A stretch of DNA of 64,000 nt from the NCBI GenBank assembly GCA_034008185.1, contig CM067083.1, positions 123,088,337 through 123,152,336 of the forward strand, read 5' to 3'. The DNA is from Gorsachius magnificus (lineage: Eukaryota > Chordata > Aves > Pelecaniformes > Ardeidae). This document shows, piece by piece, positions 36,391 through 49,039 of this stretch (position 1 is its first letter; the number at the start of each line of letters is the position of its first letter). The notes beneath the pieces were generated by a model. The model had not been told where the DNA came from and made no database searches. It saw only the letters and a program-made list of their open reading frames with translations. The translations under genes were made by a program, and so were the position numbers.

Positions 36391-37510
36391 TTTCTACTCC
36401 ACGCTGGGCTCATAACCTATGAAACCAAAAGCAGATCTGCGACATTTCAGATCTCAGCAACCCTGAGTTTCTTTTAAACCAGAGCAAGAGCGTGTCTTTA
36501 GCAGGATGCTCCAGGAAAACCAAATGGGCACTGGGTCAAACCACAGGATGAGGCAGCCTAAGAGAGAGTAGAAGACCTGGTGGGTAAGGAGGGTCCAGGG
36601 TTAGAGTAAACTACTGTGCAGCTGGAAATCTAATGATCTCCTGCTGGCTCCAGGTGACGTGACCGCCCTGTGGAGTCCCCAGACAGGGGATGGCACAACC
36701 ACACCGTGTCTCCTGTGTGCACCGCTGCAAGGGAAGCAGTTTGCAACCTCCAGCAGTGGTGTGGTCCCTGGATTGATTCTCCCAGGCGAGAGTACTCACA
36801 CAGGGACTGATTGCCTGATACCTGTCCTGTCCCTCCTCACCCACACTCACTCATTCCGTAAGTAAGGATTGACTGTCTCCTCCACCAAACCCACAAATTC
36901 AATGCCTATTCCTGATTTTCTTCATGCACCTCCTTTGTCACCTCCTGCTCCTCCACACCCCTGCCCAGGATGGTGCATAAACCCACCACACACGCAGAGG
37001 GACACGTCTCTATTGCTGCTGATGAGCTGTGTTTTGGCTTCTCTGCTCCAGCTTTCTGGCTTCAGTCTGTGCCTCCTGAGTCCTCCCAGCTCCCTGCCAA
37101 ACCCAAACACGTTTAGCCCTGTTAATGATAACTGACCATTTGACCCATCACTTCATAGAGAAAGCCTAGTTATGAAGCAGGCCATGCAAGCTGTCCTCCT
37201 TCAGACACAGGTCTACCATGCAGTGATAACTCTTGCCTACGGACACCAAGGATATGCCAGTTGTGAGGAGAGAAACTTGCTCATGAGGCCGTTGTATTGG
37301 TGCTGGAGGTTGGTATCTCATGGAGAGCAAATCTGCTTGTGACCATGAGGTAAATGCTGACTCCATCCTTGGCTCTAAGGCATCACCTGGCCAGGTCCAT
37401 GCTACCAAACTCCTTCAGCCTCCAGAGCAGGGTGGTCACATTCAAATCACCTATTGGGAATGGTCTATTCTAACTCATGAGCCAAGCCCAAGGATTATTT
37501 GGAACATTTA
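36391..37510. other. No gene recognised
   Basis: Moderately GC-rich sequence up to the inverted CR1 tail at 37,511. No exon-like structure. Confidence 0.55.
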
Positions 37511-38221
37511 ATAGAATAGAATCATAGAATCATAGAAACATAGAATCACAGAATCATAGAATCATAGAATCACAGAATGGTTTGGGTTGGAAGGGACCCC
37601 TAGAGGTCATCTAGTCCAATCCCCCTGCAGGAGCAGGGACACCTTTAACCACATCAGGTTGCTCACAGCCCCGTCCAGCCTGGCCTGGAATGTTCCCAGG
37701 GATGGGGCCTCCACCCCCTCTCGGGGCAACCCCTGCAAGGGTTTCACCACCCTCACTGTCAACAATTTCTTCCTTAGATCCAGTCTAAACCTACCCTGGT
37801 TTAGTTTAAAACCATCACCCCTTGTTCTGTCACAGCTGGCCCTGCTAAAAAGCTTGTCCCCCCCTTTCCTCTGGGCCCCCTTGAAGCCCTGAGCGGCCGC
37901 ACTCAGCTCTGCCCGCAGCCTCCTCTGCTCCAGGCTGAACACCCCCAACTCTCCCAGCCTGGCCTCAGAGCAGAGGGGGTCCAGCCCTCGGAGCATTTTA
38001 GTAGCCCTCCCCTGGCCCCGCTCCAACAGGTCCATGTCCTCCTTGTGCTGAGGGCTCCCGAGCTGGATGCAGGGCTCCAGGGGAGGTCTCCCCAGAGCAG
38101 AGCAGAGGGGCAAATCCCCTCCCTCGACGCTGGCCACGCTTCTCTTGATGCAGCCCAGGGTAGGGTTGGCCTTCTGGGCTGCCAGCGTACATTGCCGGCT
38201 CATGGACAACTTTTCATTCAT
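37511..38221 (-). mobile_element. CR1 LINE 3' end with open reverse-transcriptase C-terminus
   Basis: The left edge carries several copies of the inverted CR1 tail (ATCATAGA units), then TGGTTTGGGTTGGAAGGGAC, the standard CR1 3' region. On the minus strand about 200 codons are open and encode the C-terminal part of CR1 ORF2, including QKANPTLGCIKRS, LFSRASCDRTRGDGFKL and LQGLPREGVEAPSL. The copy is 5'-truncated as CR1 insertions usually are, and the lack of stops suggests it is fairly young. It is not a host gene. Confidence 0.93.
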
Positions 38222-39170
38222 TTCCAGCTGACCTGGTCCAAAACTGTAGTCAGGAGCATGCTCATAAACCTGTCCAAGAGTTGTTTAATTTACTGCTATA
38301 GACATAACCAGTAAGGATCATCATGCCAACTTGTGGGACTGCATAGCCCACTAACAAGAAGGGAGGGTGGACGCTCATTGCAGAGGCCCAGTGGGGTGCT
38401 GATCTCTGGTGATAGCTTCTGGGCATTATCAGGAAAAGCAGATAATATTCTCCATGACAGAAATGCATAGCTGTTCCCCTCAAGAAACTGCTGTTCCCTT
38501 CACTCTCTAGAGGGTTTTTGTAGCAGTGGGAATACGAACCTACAATTTCTCCACCCCCATATTTCAAAGCAGAATGAACGCTCAGTACAGACAGAATCTA
38601 GGAAGGTTCCTCATCAAACTTGCCCAGGCCATTAAAAACAATACGCTTTGTGGTAACAGTTCTGTGTTAAACACCTGAGCCCTGGGAGGTGACAAGGAAA
38701 GTGGACTTCTCATTCAGTGGTGTCCCAGAATCTTGGAGATTTTCTCCAGAAGGTATCAGCTTCATCTTAAGAAACTCCCTGTAATACAAAGACAGTAACT
38801 CATTCTGCTGCATCTGTCATAGTTCTGCAGCAGACACGACTTCAGAGCTAGCCCTACACAACTGTGAAGGTCCAGCATTTCATTGTGTATCAAAGAATGT
38901 ATAGTAGGAAAAGATGTGTCTCTTACACAACAGTAGCTCAAACCAAACATCCCTGTGCTTGCCAGATGCTCTGGCCAGGTTCTGAATTTCAGGATGCCGC
39001 CAAACTATGGTTGGAAGGCAGGTCTGGGAGATACTGAATGGAAAAGGAAGGAGAAGGGGGTGGGAGGCTGTGCAATCTCAATGTTATACCTAAGGGACAT
39101 CAGAGAAGAGATCTAGGGGAAGAAAAAAACAGCCAGGACACCTTTGAGGGTGGGAAGGGAGGCAGAAATA

Positions 39171-39212
39171 AATGCCAAGGCAAGAATGCCAAGGGAAGAA
39201 TGCCAAGGGATT
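39171..39212 (+). repeat. Short tandem repeat, about 14 bp
   Basis: Three units of AATGCCAAGG(G/C)AAG follow each other. It has no evident function. Confidence 0.75.
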
Positions 39213-39789
39213 TTAACCCACACCAGGGCCAGAGCAGAGCAGTAATCCTGGAAAGACCATCCTTCACCTAGCAGAGTGGAGAAAACACAAGTAAAGAAAT
39301 CGCTTTACACAGCAATTACGTCTTTCCTCCTAACACCCATCCCAGGACATCCTTCTGATGAAACGGGCTCCCTGTTCCCTTTCATCAGACTGCTGAGTTC
39401 CCTTTTAACACTTCCCTTAATGTTTCTCCCTGGCTTGCTACTAACTTAAAAACTTCTGGAGAGGACAACTTCAGCTCACCCTACAACCTGACTCCTTTTT
39501 GTGCTGTTCCTCATCTGCCTGCAGAGTGGACTCCTGCCACGTTATAGCACAAGGTAGGTAGCAGTTGCCTCCACCTAGACCAGGCTTTCAATGTGAATTT
39601 TCTGGAGACTTACCAGTCTTTGGTGCTGTAGGAAGGTTTGGAAGTAGCTTCTTTCACAGGAGCTAAGGCACATACGCCCATGGAGCCTTGGGGAGGGTTG
39701 ACATGGCCGTACCCAAACTGCATGTTGTGACTGACCCATGAGCTGTGCTAACTCCTTAGTAGCACCTGGGGATGGTTTGGCTCCGTGGT

Positions 39790-39851
39790 AGTTGGACTGG
39801 GTTGAAACCATGTCTAGGAACCAAGGCTAGTTGGCCTGGGTTGAAACCATG
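39790..39851 (+). repeat. Local direct repeat, 39-bp period
   Basis: GTTGGACTGGGTTGAAACCATG (39,791-39,812) recurs as GTTGGCCTGGGTTGAAACCA (39,830 on), differing at one base. Confidence 0.8.
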
Positions 39852-41267
39852 CAAATAAGAGTAGAGTTACAGGGACCAGATGCCAGCATCTTCGCCTTCA
39901 CAGAGAAGAGTGCCAGGCCATGAAATCATTGTTTAATTGAAGATCACCGTGTCTATACAATGCCTGGCACATGGGTGGCTTAGAGACCTTCCTGCGATAA
40001 GCTAAACAGTCTGCAAAGCAAACCAGTAAGGAAGAAGTGAACAAATGGACTTCAGGCTGAAAAGGAGCATGAAGTGAGACACCAGGAGAAACTTTCTCCC
40101 GGTAGGATAAGTAGACACTGGGTAGTCTATCTGGATGGGAGGTGAGCATTCACAAGTGGAGATGAAGAAGGGATTAGACACGCTTCAGAAGGACTGGTTT
40201 AGGTAGCACCGAAGCTGTTGTGACCTCTGGCAGTGCCGACTTTCTAAGTACTGCTGGGAAGGAAGACACTATTCCAGGGTTTATTAGAGGTACACCCCAG
40301 TAGATTAAACTGATATTTCCAACACCTTGCCCACAACTTAACAAAACATCTGATCACGTGTGCATGTGCATTTTACCTGTTTGTAAATCTCTCTCTCTCC
40401 ATAGACAAGCTGGGACCCCAGTGCTGAGTTAAAGCAGAGACTTTCTTTTCAAGCAGAGCACTTCCCCAAGTGCTTCAGAGAACGCTAAGTAAGCAATGGT
40501 ATTTACAAGCACTATTAGTGCTGCCGTTTGCGCTAGATGTGGACCTGAATGTGTCTCTGCGATAAGTGTGCCATGATACATTCCCTGGCTCATTGACTCC
40601 ACGATGAGTAGAACAAATGAAAGCTCCAGCACAGCTCCTGTTTTACAAGGAGCATGTGGAAATGAAAAAGTTTGCAGTGTTCGAAATGGAAACGTCCCGA
40701 GCAATGTGGTGTGCCGAGTATTTCCTGGCTGCTTGGGAAGTCGCAAGAACATGAGGTCACTCAGTCATTTGTTTTATTGTTCCTGTTGTGGATCAGAGAT
40801 GCTGTTGGTAGCCCAGCTTGCCACCCCATCAAGGTACGTAGCCAGAGCAGAGCATCTGCAGGTGGAGTGAGCAGTCATGGACCCAAGCAGCCAAACACGC
40901 TGTGAAAAGCAACCGGTTTGTTGTCTTTGGACTCCACAAAAAGCACCATTAACCTGAATTCAGTAACATTTGAAAAGAAGAATGATCATGCTAACTCAAA
41001 TTGGAGGTCTACTTAGCCCAGCACATGGCCTAAGGCAGTGGCCAAAAGCTGATGTGCAGGCAAAAGTGTAAGGTGCGTGGCAAGTCTGGAGTGATCTTTC
41101 TGTTTTGCACATCGCTGTGCCTGCTATATTCATGTCCTTAAGGACTCCCTGAAGTGGGAGTAGCAGCTGGACCCTTATGTTTAATGGCATCTGGTGAACC
41201 TGCCAGACCCCTTTTCAACCCCTGTATCCTTCCACAGCATCCTGCAGCAATGAGTACCACAAGAGAG

Positions 41268-41322
41268 CATAGAATCATTTCACAGAATCATTTAGGTTGG
41301 AAAAGATCATTGAGTCCAACCG
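41268..41322 (-). mobile_element. Short CR1 3' tail
   Basis: CATAGAATCATTTCACAGAA is followed by TTTAGGTTGGAAAAGATCAT and GAGTCCAACC, the typical inverted CR1 end. Only about 55 bp is left. Confidence 0.85.
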
Positions 41323-44157
41323 TAAAAGCAGTTGTGATATGGGAGGGAATGGTGGCAAACAGGAGGTTCCTGTGTCGGCACTGCAAACAGAAAAGCCAAT
41401 AGGTTGACCGAGGTCTTGATCCAGGCAACTCCAGTGATACCCCAACATAGGAATGATGAGGCTGGAATTAACCTCCCTGTGCAGGGAAGCACTTGGTTTA
41501 TTCAGACTCACTGAGCCTGGAGGTGCATTCCTACATTTTTAGGAGAAGGACTCCCTCTGCAGAAAAGGCGCTGCCACTTCTTTGCTTTGGTTGATGGACA
41601 TAACTCACACTTCTCCTCTTCCCTCTGATCTGCCCAACCAGGCTGCAAACCTTGGGGACAATCCTTGTGACATTGACAAATGGTGGTACGGAGTTGCCTG
41701 TCCCTCTTGCTGCTCCAGCGGCAGCTCATGGGCCCTGTGGCTGCCACGGTGCTCAGCTTGCTCGTGACTGTAGCCCACTAGTAGCAGATGCAAAGCCACT
41801 AGCAAGATCAGCAGATCTCAGTACTTCACCACCCCTGTCATACACTGGTCCAAAACAAGATGGCTGCATCCACATTGCTCTTGTGAATAATTCCTGGCCT
41901 CTGCTGACTCCTGAACTGTGCTCAGCAAGATCAATGCTGGTTGTTCTGAGTCAAAACCAGACCAAGGACCATGCCGACAATTGACCAGTGGGGACAACAT
42001 CTTCCCAGAACCTAAGCCCAGGTTAGCGTAGTAGGATTGGTGCAGTTAGCAAGCCTAAATGATGTAGCAGGAAATATCCTACACATGTCCTCTGCCCTGC
42101 CCAGTCTAGAGGGTCACCTTTTTGTAGACAGTCCTGTGGTCCAGGATTATGGAATATGTTGGATATGTTATCCAGCCACATGTGTTGAGCTGGGTTTAAA
42201 AGTAGAGTTGTCCCTGCTAACGTGGATGCTGCTGTAACCTAAGCTTTGTGGATATCCGTTTAGCTGGACTTGCGGGTGCTTCTTGAACACATACATGCCT
42301 CCCACTGAAGACACACCTGGACTTCAAGTACCGGGACAGGCTCGGAGCATTTCAGAGGCTGTTACTCTCACTCCCTACCCCGTTTTCCCTGCATTTTCCT
42401 TTCCTTGATGCTTGTCTTACCGTGGGCTTCACGGGGGGATCCCATTCTTCCAATCTGTGGAAAAGGGAAGGGTAAGAGGATGAACTGGCAGTGAATCGCA
42501 CTGGTGTCCACCAGCCCAAGGCAGCTCCAGGCATTCCCCAATCAACATCAGTGGTGAGATCACAGGTCAGAGTTGCAAGTGTAGATGAGAGAAAGGAAAA
42601 CCAATGTGTAATTAAAGAGCTAATGAGCCTGTGTTGGCTATTTTTAGTGCTCTTTTATTTTCCAGTGGTTGCTCCGACAGCCCCAAAATGACAGTACTGG
42701 GCCAGCCTTGAAAGTGCAGCTACGCTTTGAAAAGTGAGCAATGTCCTTGTGGGTTTCCCTCTTCATTTCTGTTCAAAAGCCTTAAATCTAATTTTCTGTG
42801 TTTACAAATCTGAACCCTGCTGAGACTTTGAGCAACGTTGGTTCTGAAATCTTCTGAAGTTACCTCGATCCTGCCACGAGAACTTCCCAGACAGCCAGGA
42901 CTAATGAATAAAACGGGCTATAAGCTGGATGCATTAAAACAGTTGCAAAGTGTTGCAGACCTATTTGCTTTTTTTTCACTGCCGACCCCTGTTTGCTGCT
43001 GCTGGATTTTGACTAGTCCTCAGGATATAATTTCTCATTAATAAGATACCAAAGATGCTCTACTGGGCCTGGCATTTTCTCCTCCCCATGGAAAGCGATG
43101 AACTTTTCCTGCAACCATTTGCGAATCCAGAAGTATTTGATATCTGGGGCAGGAATGCTTTATTTCAGCAGTTTCATCGTGGATTTTTTTTTGTGGGTCC
43201 TGTTGAACCGAGCCATTGGTGTTGCTCCTGTGCTGCTCACCTACTCCTTTTCTTGCTCCCTGACCAGAGGAGCGATTCTCGTATCTACAAAAATATCATT
43301 TGCTTCTTATCTCATGTGTGTGGCAAATAACACTGCAACCTGGCTGGCGACAAACATCTCGTGTAAATGAAATTTGCTGCCTAGCTGCTTCTCAGAAAAT
43401 GAAAACAACGATGGTGGAAGGGAATTAATTTTGAAATCCGAATGAGCATCTGCAGGAACCCCCCTTTTTTTCCTTTCCTGTCTCATTTTGAACAAAGCAA
43501 GTGTTTCATGGGATTAAATGGGACACTTTAATTTACAGAAGAGTAAACTGCATTTTACGGAAGAGTAAATAGCACAGGATTGGTTTTGTGGTGAACACAT
43601 TGCATTGGACCTGAGGAAAGATGTGTTCTGAGAGGGCTACCTAAATTAATTCATAAAGTGATAGATATGGAGAACTGGATGAACTGGAGGAGCCTTTGGG
43701 AAGCCACCTAGCTCCTGTCCTCGGTCTGTGGTCAGGTCAAACAGCCCATCTGTGACAAGTTTGACCATAAAACCCACAATCCCACCTCCCCTTAGCCAGT
43801 CCCTGGTGTTCTGGTACTTTGCGTATTCTCCAACATGCAAAATTGTGTTGATTTCTGCTTTCCAGGTGGCAGTGGACAGGAAAACCAATCGCTTGCCTTC
43901 ATCCCTAGCAGCCTGCACTGGAGTTCCTGTATGTTTTTCATTTCTGGACCAAACAAGTCCAGTTCCTCCAAGCTCTTCTTCAGGCTGTCTTTTCTAATCA
44001 TCTGGATGTGTCCCTTCCTCTCCTCTGTGCTCCATATCTGGTCCATCCCAGTTTTCTTAAGTGCAGTGGCAGATATGGGCATGGTGCCACAGCTACGGCT
44101 TTTCCATCTCTGAGACAAGGAGCAATTGTCCCCTTTCACCACTGATCATGTGGTCCA

Positions 44158-44532
44158 GAATCACACAGAATCACAGGACAGCAAGGGTTGGAAGGGACCT
44201 CAGGAGGTCATCTAGTCCAACCCTCCTGCTAAAGCAGCCTCACCCAGAGCAGGGTGCACAGGACATCATCCAGGTGGGCTTTGAGTATCTCCAGAGAAGG
44301 AGACTCCACAGCCCCCCTGGGCAGCCTGTTCCGGGGCTCTGGCACCCTCAAAGTAAACAAGTTCTTCCTCATTTTCAACTGAAACCTCTTCTGCTTCAGT
44401 TTGTGCCCATTGCCCCTTGCCCTGTTGCTGGGAACCACTGAGAAGGGTCTGGCTCCATCCTCACGACATCCACCCTTGAGATATTTGTACATGTTGATTA
44501 GATCCCCTCTCAGCCTTCTCTTCTTCCAGTCC
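44158..44532 (-). mobile_element. CR1 LINE 3' fragment
   Basis: The inverted tail (AGAATCACACAGAATCACAG) is followed by GGTTGGAAGGGACCTCAGGA and about 100 codons of ORF2 C-terminus on the minus strand, with DLINMYKYLKGGCREDGARP. It is from a different CR1 subfamily than the copies at 37.5 and 53.4 kb, as shown by the different wording of the 3' end. Confidence 0.92.
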
Positions 44533-45192
44533 TTTTGAACCAGCATTTTCCTACAGGTTCTCATTTAATTAGTTACATTTTAGCTCTACTCCTTCCTCAT
44601 TTATTCCCCCCCCAGTGTTGGTGCCTTCTGGTTCTTCTCAGCTTCCCCCCATGTGGTATTTCCCAGGTTCAAGTCTTATCCTACTGCTTGCTATCTTATT
44701 TTTTTTTCAGACTATTCCTCTGCTTCAAGTGATCGGGTGAGTTTTAACCCTGCCTTCCACACTGCTTGCAGCCCTTCTGTGCATGGTACATCAACAGATA
44801 GTCTGTCCCGCACCAGGTTGTTCCCAGAGTACCAACCAGACACATTGTGCACCCGTGCTATCGGAAAGCTGTCGGTAATGTTAAGTCTGCATGTGGGATG
44901 GTGCTGAAAGGCATTTTAAAGACTATTTTTTTCTCCCTAGGAATGCTCAACCTGGGGCTCTTGTGGAAAAGCCAAGAGCAAACCCCATACGGGAGCTTTG
45001 TTGCATGATGGGCAGCAAGCTGGGGCTGCTGGGTTGTCCAAGTCCTTGGGTACGGGAGGATGTCAGCCACCAGGATCTGACACCTCCACATCACCCTGGG
45101 ACCTCGTCGCATCTCTGGGGCTTCAGACCAGTCTCATCCCACCATGGGGTCAGGGAACCATGAGGACCTCCAGTCCTCTTCCATCTGGGAAT

Positions 45193-46043
45193 TGTGATAG
45201 ATAGTAAACTGTTTGTTCATCAAATTCAATTAAAGACAATGGAGAAAGCAAGAAGTATGAGTGTAATAAATAAATATATAATGAATTTGTTCTCAAACCG
45301 GCAGATGAGGGAAGAAGGCCCCCCCTTATTACTTGTGTCTTTGTTACATCCTCTGTTTAAAGTCACTGTTGTGTGAAAACCTGATACGTAATCAATTACC
45401 AAATTCCTGAGTGACATATCCTGATAAGTAAACAAGCACTAGCCTTCCCTGCTTCATGCTGTCAGGATGACCCTAACAACAGTACGTGCAGCTGCAGAAA
45501 GATACCAGGATGCCATAAAAAGGGACTCTGGTGGGAGGGGAGGTGTATAACAGAAAGATTTGTGGCTCCTTACCAAGGACAGTTTTTGATAAGAACCAGG
45601 AGCTTCCCTTAAGAACTAATTTGCACCAACTCTGCAGTTTGGGCAAGAGCCAAGGAGCAACAGAGTCTGCGCAAGAACAAGGGGTTACTAGCGGTGATGA
45701 AGAGCCATCAGCCTTCATCCCCACGACCCCCGACGACCACCACAAGGAGGCACTGAGCAAGCGCAGTGGGGAGGAGTTCATGGAAATGACTTCTTGGGGC
45801 TAATTTTAATACGAAGCAGGGACAAGTCATGCATATGTATAGGCATATTTGGGAATCTTATGTATATGTAACACCTTGTAGTATAACTTCGAGGAAAATC
45901 AACACACAGTGCGCACCTTTGGAGGGAGCAAGGGTCTCCCGGGCCGCCCAGCGCTGTTTTGATTGCTGACTGCTTACTCAATAAACTTGATACTAAATTT
46001 CATAACGACTCCTATAAATTATTTAAGGGAGTAACATATAACA
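45193..46043 (+). mobile_element. Solo LTR of a second, unrelated retroviral family
   Basis: The 851-bp segment begins TGTGATAG, ends TATAACA, and is flanked on both sides by GGAAT (45,188-45,192 and 46,044-46,048). It therefore has TGT/ACA ends and a 5-bp duplication, the signature of an LTR. Inside are a polyadenylation signal AATAAA at 45,980-45,985 in the fitting downstream part and a possible TATA box, CATAAAAAGG, at 45,514-45,523. The part with GGGCCGCCCAGCGCTG (45,940-45,955) followed by the poly(A) signal resembles avian retroviral R-U5 regions as I remember them. The family name is not known to me. Orientation is taken from the poly(A) signal. A short CR1 tail follows 17 bp downstream. 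Confidence 0.75.
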
Positions 46044-46060
46044 GGAATGACTCCCAAAGT

Positions 46061-46112
46061 TCATAGAATCATAGAATCATAGAATGTTTTGGGTTGGAAG
46101 GGACTCCATACC
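46061..46112 (-). mobile_element. Short CR1 3' tail next to the LTR
   Basis: TCATAGAATCATAGAATCAT then GTTTTGGGTTGGAAGGGACT is the inverted CR1 end; sequence beyond GGGACTCC no longer matches. It begins 17 bp after the LTR that ends at 46,043. Confidence 0.85.
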
Positions 46113-46976
46113 CTCACCGTTAAGGTGTGCACCATTCATCTGCAGATTTTGGCTACATGAAAAATCTTGCAACCCTAGTCACCAAAGCCAGCTTGCTGGT
46201 CAGAGACAAAAATTAGGTTGGTTTGTTGAGAATTGTTCCCAGCGAGTCGTGTAGGTGGTTTTTCATCGCTCCGTTGTCCTCCGGAGGCCAAATATAAAAC
46301 CAATTATGTAAGAACTTCTGCAATGTTTTCCCAGGGACTGGGGTCAAGGTAACTCATCCATGATTCTCTGACCCCACCACTGTCCTCTTTCTCCCACAGT
46401 AATGATTAGCGGTTCAAAGACCATTTCATGACGTTTCTCAAAATTTCCAGGCTGAGCATTACCCAAGTTACAAACCTCCATGTAGGCCCATCAGCCCTCT
46501 CTTCCTGCCCTCGAACTTGCACTGTTAAATTGCACTCAATATTCGCTCAGGATTTGGGAGAAGGCTAAAACAAGAAACATGCAAGTCCTTCAGTCTCCTC
46601 ACACTGTTTCTTATGGGCTTGTTGCCATCTCATTGACATTACAAGCTGGCCCAGACTGACCTGTTCTCCTCTTACCTCTCCTGCAGTGTATTCATAAAGT
46701 CTCCATTTGCTGACAGTTGCACCCTTTCCTGCTGATTTTATCTGTAGCTGATGGTTTCTGAGGCTCCATCTGTGCAACGCCTCTTGACCAGTTTGTAGAT
46801 CTTCCAGTCCTGCTCCATGTCTTGGTTTCTAGACCCTTCCCTGATCTCATCTGCTCTCAGGTCAGCCTGGTCCTTAATGGTTTCTCACCCTGCCTCCCCT
46901 TATCACTTTTAAATCAACCTGCCCAAGGCTGTTCCCAAGCCCTGAGCTGCTGTCTATGCCCTTGGGATCCTCACCT

Positions 46977-47402
46977 TGAGGTCTGGAGCCCCAGGCTGAT
47001 GGGGAGCGGCTGGGGGAGCTGGGGGCATTCAGCCTGGAACAGAGGAGGCTGAGGGGAGCCCTCATCGCTCCCTACAACTTCCTGAGAGGAGGGGGGAGCC
47101 GGGGGGGTCGGGCTCTGCTCCCAGGGAACGGGCGATGGGATGAGGGGAAACGGCTGCAAGTTGTGCCAGGGCAGGGGATGTTTAGTGTGGATACTGGGAA
47201 AAATTTTTTCACCAAAAGGGTTGTCAAGCACTGGAAGGGGCTGCCCAGGGAAGTGGTGGGATCCTCATCCCTGGAGGTATTTAAAAGCTGGGCAGACAAG
47301 ATGCTTAGGGACAAGGTTTAGTGACGGACAGATATGGTTGGGCTTGATGGTCCTAAAGGTGTTTTCCAACCAAATGATTCTGTGATTCTGTGCTTCTATG
47401 AT
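46977..47402 (+). mobile_element. CR1 LINE 3' end, same GC-rich subfamily
   Basis: The piece starts at GGTCTGGAGCCCCAGGCTGA and runs through the ORF2 C-terminus (GLPREVVGSSSLEVFKSW in a frame with changes) to a tail ending GATTCTGTGATTCTGTGCTT. It is 5'-truncated and lies on the plus strand. Confidence 0.92.
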
Positions 47403-47871
47403 CTTCACCCCACCCATGAATTAGACCCTGGCTTGGCCTTGGGGCCTGCTGGCTCCAACTCTTTGGCTTCCTGACCTTCTTTGGACTGGTCCATTTGAGA
47501 CCCTCTGGTGCCTGGCCTCACCCTGCCACGACCACAGCTCACAGCAATGCTTCCAACCTAGGCTCAGCACAGTCCAGCCGGGAAATCTGATCACCAAAAT
47601 ATCAGTTGCAACAAAAAAAACCCCACCTAAAACTCCACCCTGTGCCCATCAACGTGAGTCTAATTCCTCAGTAGCATCCAGCTCTTTAGTAGTCCTTTTC
47701 ATTTCAGAATATATCCACAAGAAATGCAAGCTGTTGGTGCCTTGACTTTCACATCATGCCGGTGCCTCAGTTTCCCCCTCTACAAACCATTGCTGCCTTT
47801 TCATCTGCTCCCTACCTCCTTTCTTGGTTTGGATAACGAACCACTTACAACAGGCCTTCAGTCTCACATTC

Positions 47872-48053
47872 TATAGGCTCTGGAATGGGCTTCCCAGGGA
47901 GGTGGTCGAGTCCTCATCCCTGGAGGTATTTAAAAGAAGGAGAGATGAGGTGCTTAGGGACAGGGTTTAGTGGTGGGATGGCAGGGTTAGGTTAAAGGTT
48001 TGACTCGATGATCTCAAAGGTCTTTTCCAACCAAAGTGATTCTATGATTCTAC
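47872..48053 (+). mobile_element. CR1 LINE 3' fragment
   Basis: Only the last 180 bp is present: GGCTCTGGAATGGGCTTCCC through AAAGGTCTTTTCCAACC to a tail GATTCTATGATTCT. The sequence mirrors the CR1 copy at 53,378 (same TTTAAAAGAAGGAGAGATGA segment), so the two are one subfamily. Confidence 0.92.
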
Positions 48054-49039
48054 CTCACAAAGCCCAGGCTGATGAAATAACAACAGCAATAGCAAAAATA
48101 TTAAAAACGCACTGCGCTCATGGAATAGAAGGAAAATTATCTGGTTTTTTGGCCGCGGCCTCCTTTGCCCACGCTCCCTCCAGCGTTCCCTGCCAGGCAC
48201 TGCACACTGCTGCTGAGCTCTTCGCTGGCAGCATTTCTAGGAACACCCCCCCCCTTGCCTTGAGCCTGTTTCTGGTCCTCGCCTGCCCCAGTAGCTGTTC
48301 TTTGAACCCCTCATCTCCCGGCTGCAGGCGCTCATTCTGACATCTTTTGCTCCATGGGTCAGACGTTGTTAATCTCTTGCTCCCTGCCTGGCGGTTGATG
48401 GGCGGCTTCTCTGCTCCGCTAATACAGCTTTATACCAGAGCTCAACTCTAATCCCCGTGTTCTCTCAAATCACTGTCCTAAATCAAACCTGTCTTTTCAT
48501 TTTAAGGTCTCCAGGCAGTCCTTGTCCCTAGCGCTTCCATCACACCTCTCCCAGGACTCGCTCAATAAGCATTTCCAGTCTGGCCTCAGGCCATGATCAC
48601 ACAACAGAGGCTGATTTGCCTCACAAATGACCTGTTGCACAGCCAGGACTCACATCCTATTTCTTTACTTGCTTTTCTCTTCCTTTTTTCCCCACTTTTC
48701 TTTTCCTGGCTGCCTCTCCTCTCCCTCCTCACACCTCCTTTGTTGATGGGGCTTTTAAATGGGGTACAGACAGAAAAATGAGTGTTTTGACTGATGTTGT
48801 TTCATCTCCATTCAAACTCGGGGGGCGATGCATTCACATCTCTTGCAGGCATCTCATGTTGGGCAACCTGAGCCCCTCCGGTGAGTGCCTATCTCCCCAT
48901 CACTTCCAAGGGGGTTGTAACCTGTTCATGGATCTCACCCCAGTGTCCTCAGGTAGCAAGGGACTGGCGTGGAGCTCTCTGTGGCATTAGCCCATCATAG
49001 GGCACAGGAGCTGCTCCTTATCTGGGAAATATCAGGGGT
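48054..49039. other. No gene recognised between two CR1 copies
   Basis: A short GC-rich patch (48,150-48,300, with GGCCGCGGCC) lies in otherwise ordinary sequence. It is too small and CpG-sparse to call a promoter. Confidence 0.5.

Larger units (their letters stand above)
38222..44157. other. No gene recognised; sparse repeats
   Basis: Apart from the short CR1 tail at 41,268 and two small tandem repeats near 39.2 and 39.8 kb, nothing is identifiable. The largest frames are near 100 codons and without domains. Confidence 0.55.

Noticed and set aside
1..37500. Coding exon of XKR6 or another neighbour
   Set aside because: No frame shows the multi-span membrane sequence expected of XKR6 or any other protein I recognise; only UTR-like texture is seen.
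47758..47795. GTGCCTCAGTTTCCCCCTCT resembling the MIR core
   Set aside because: Only about 20 bases match and the neighbouring MIR blocks are missing.
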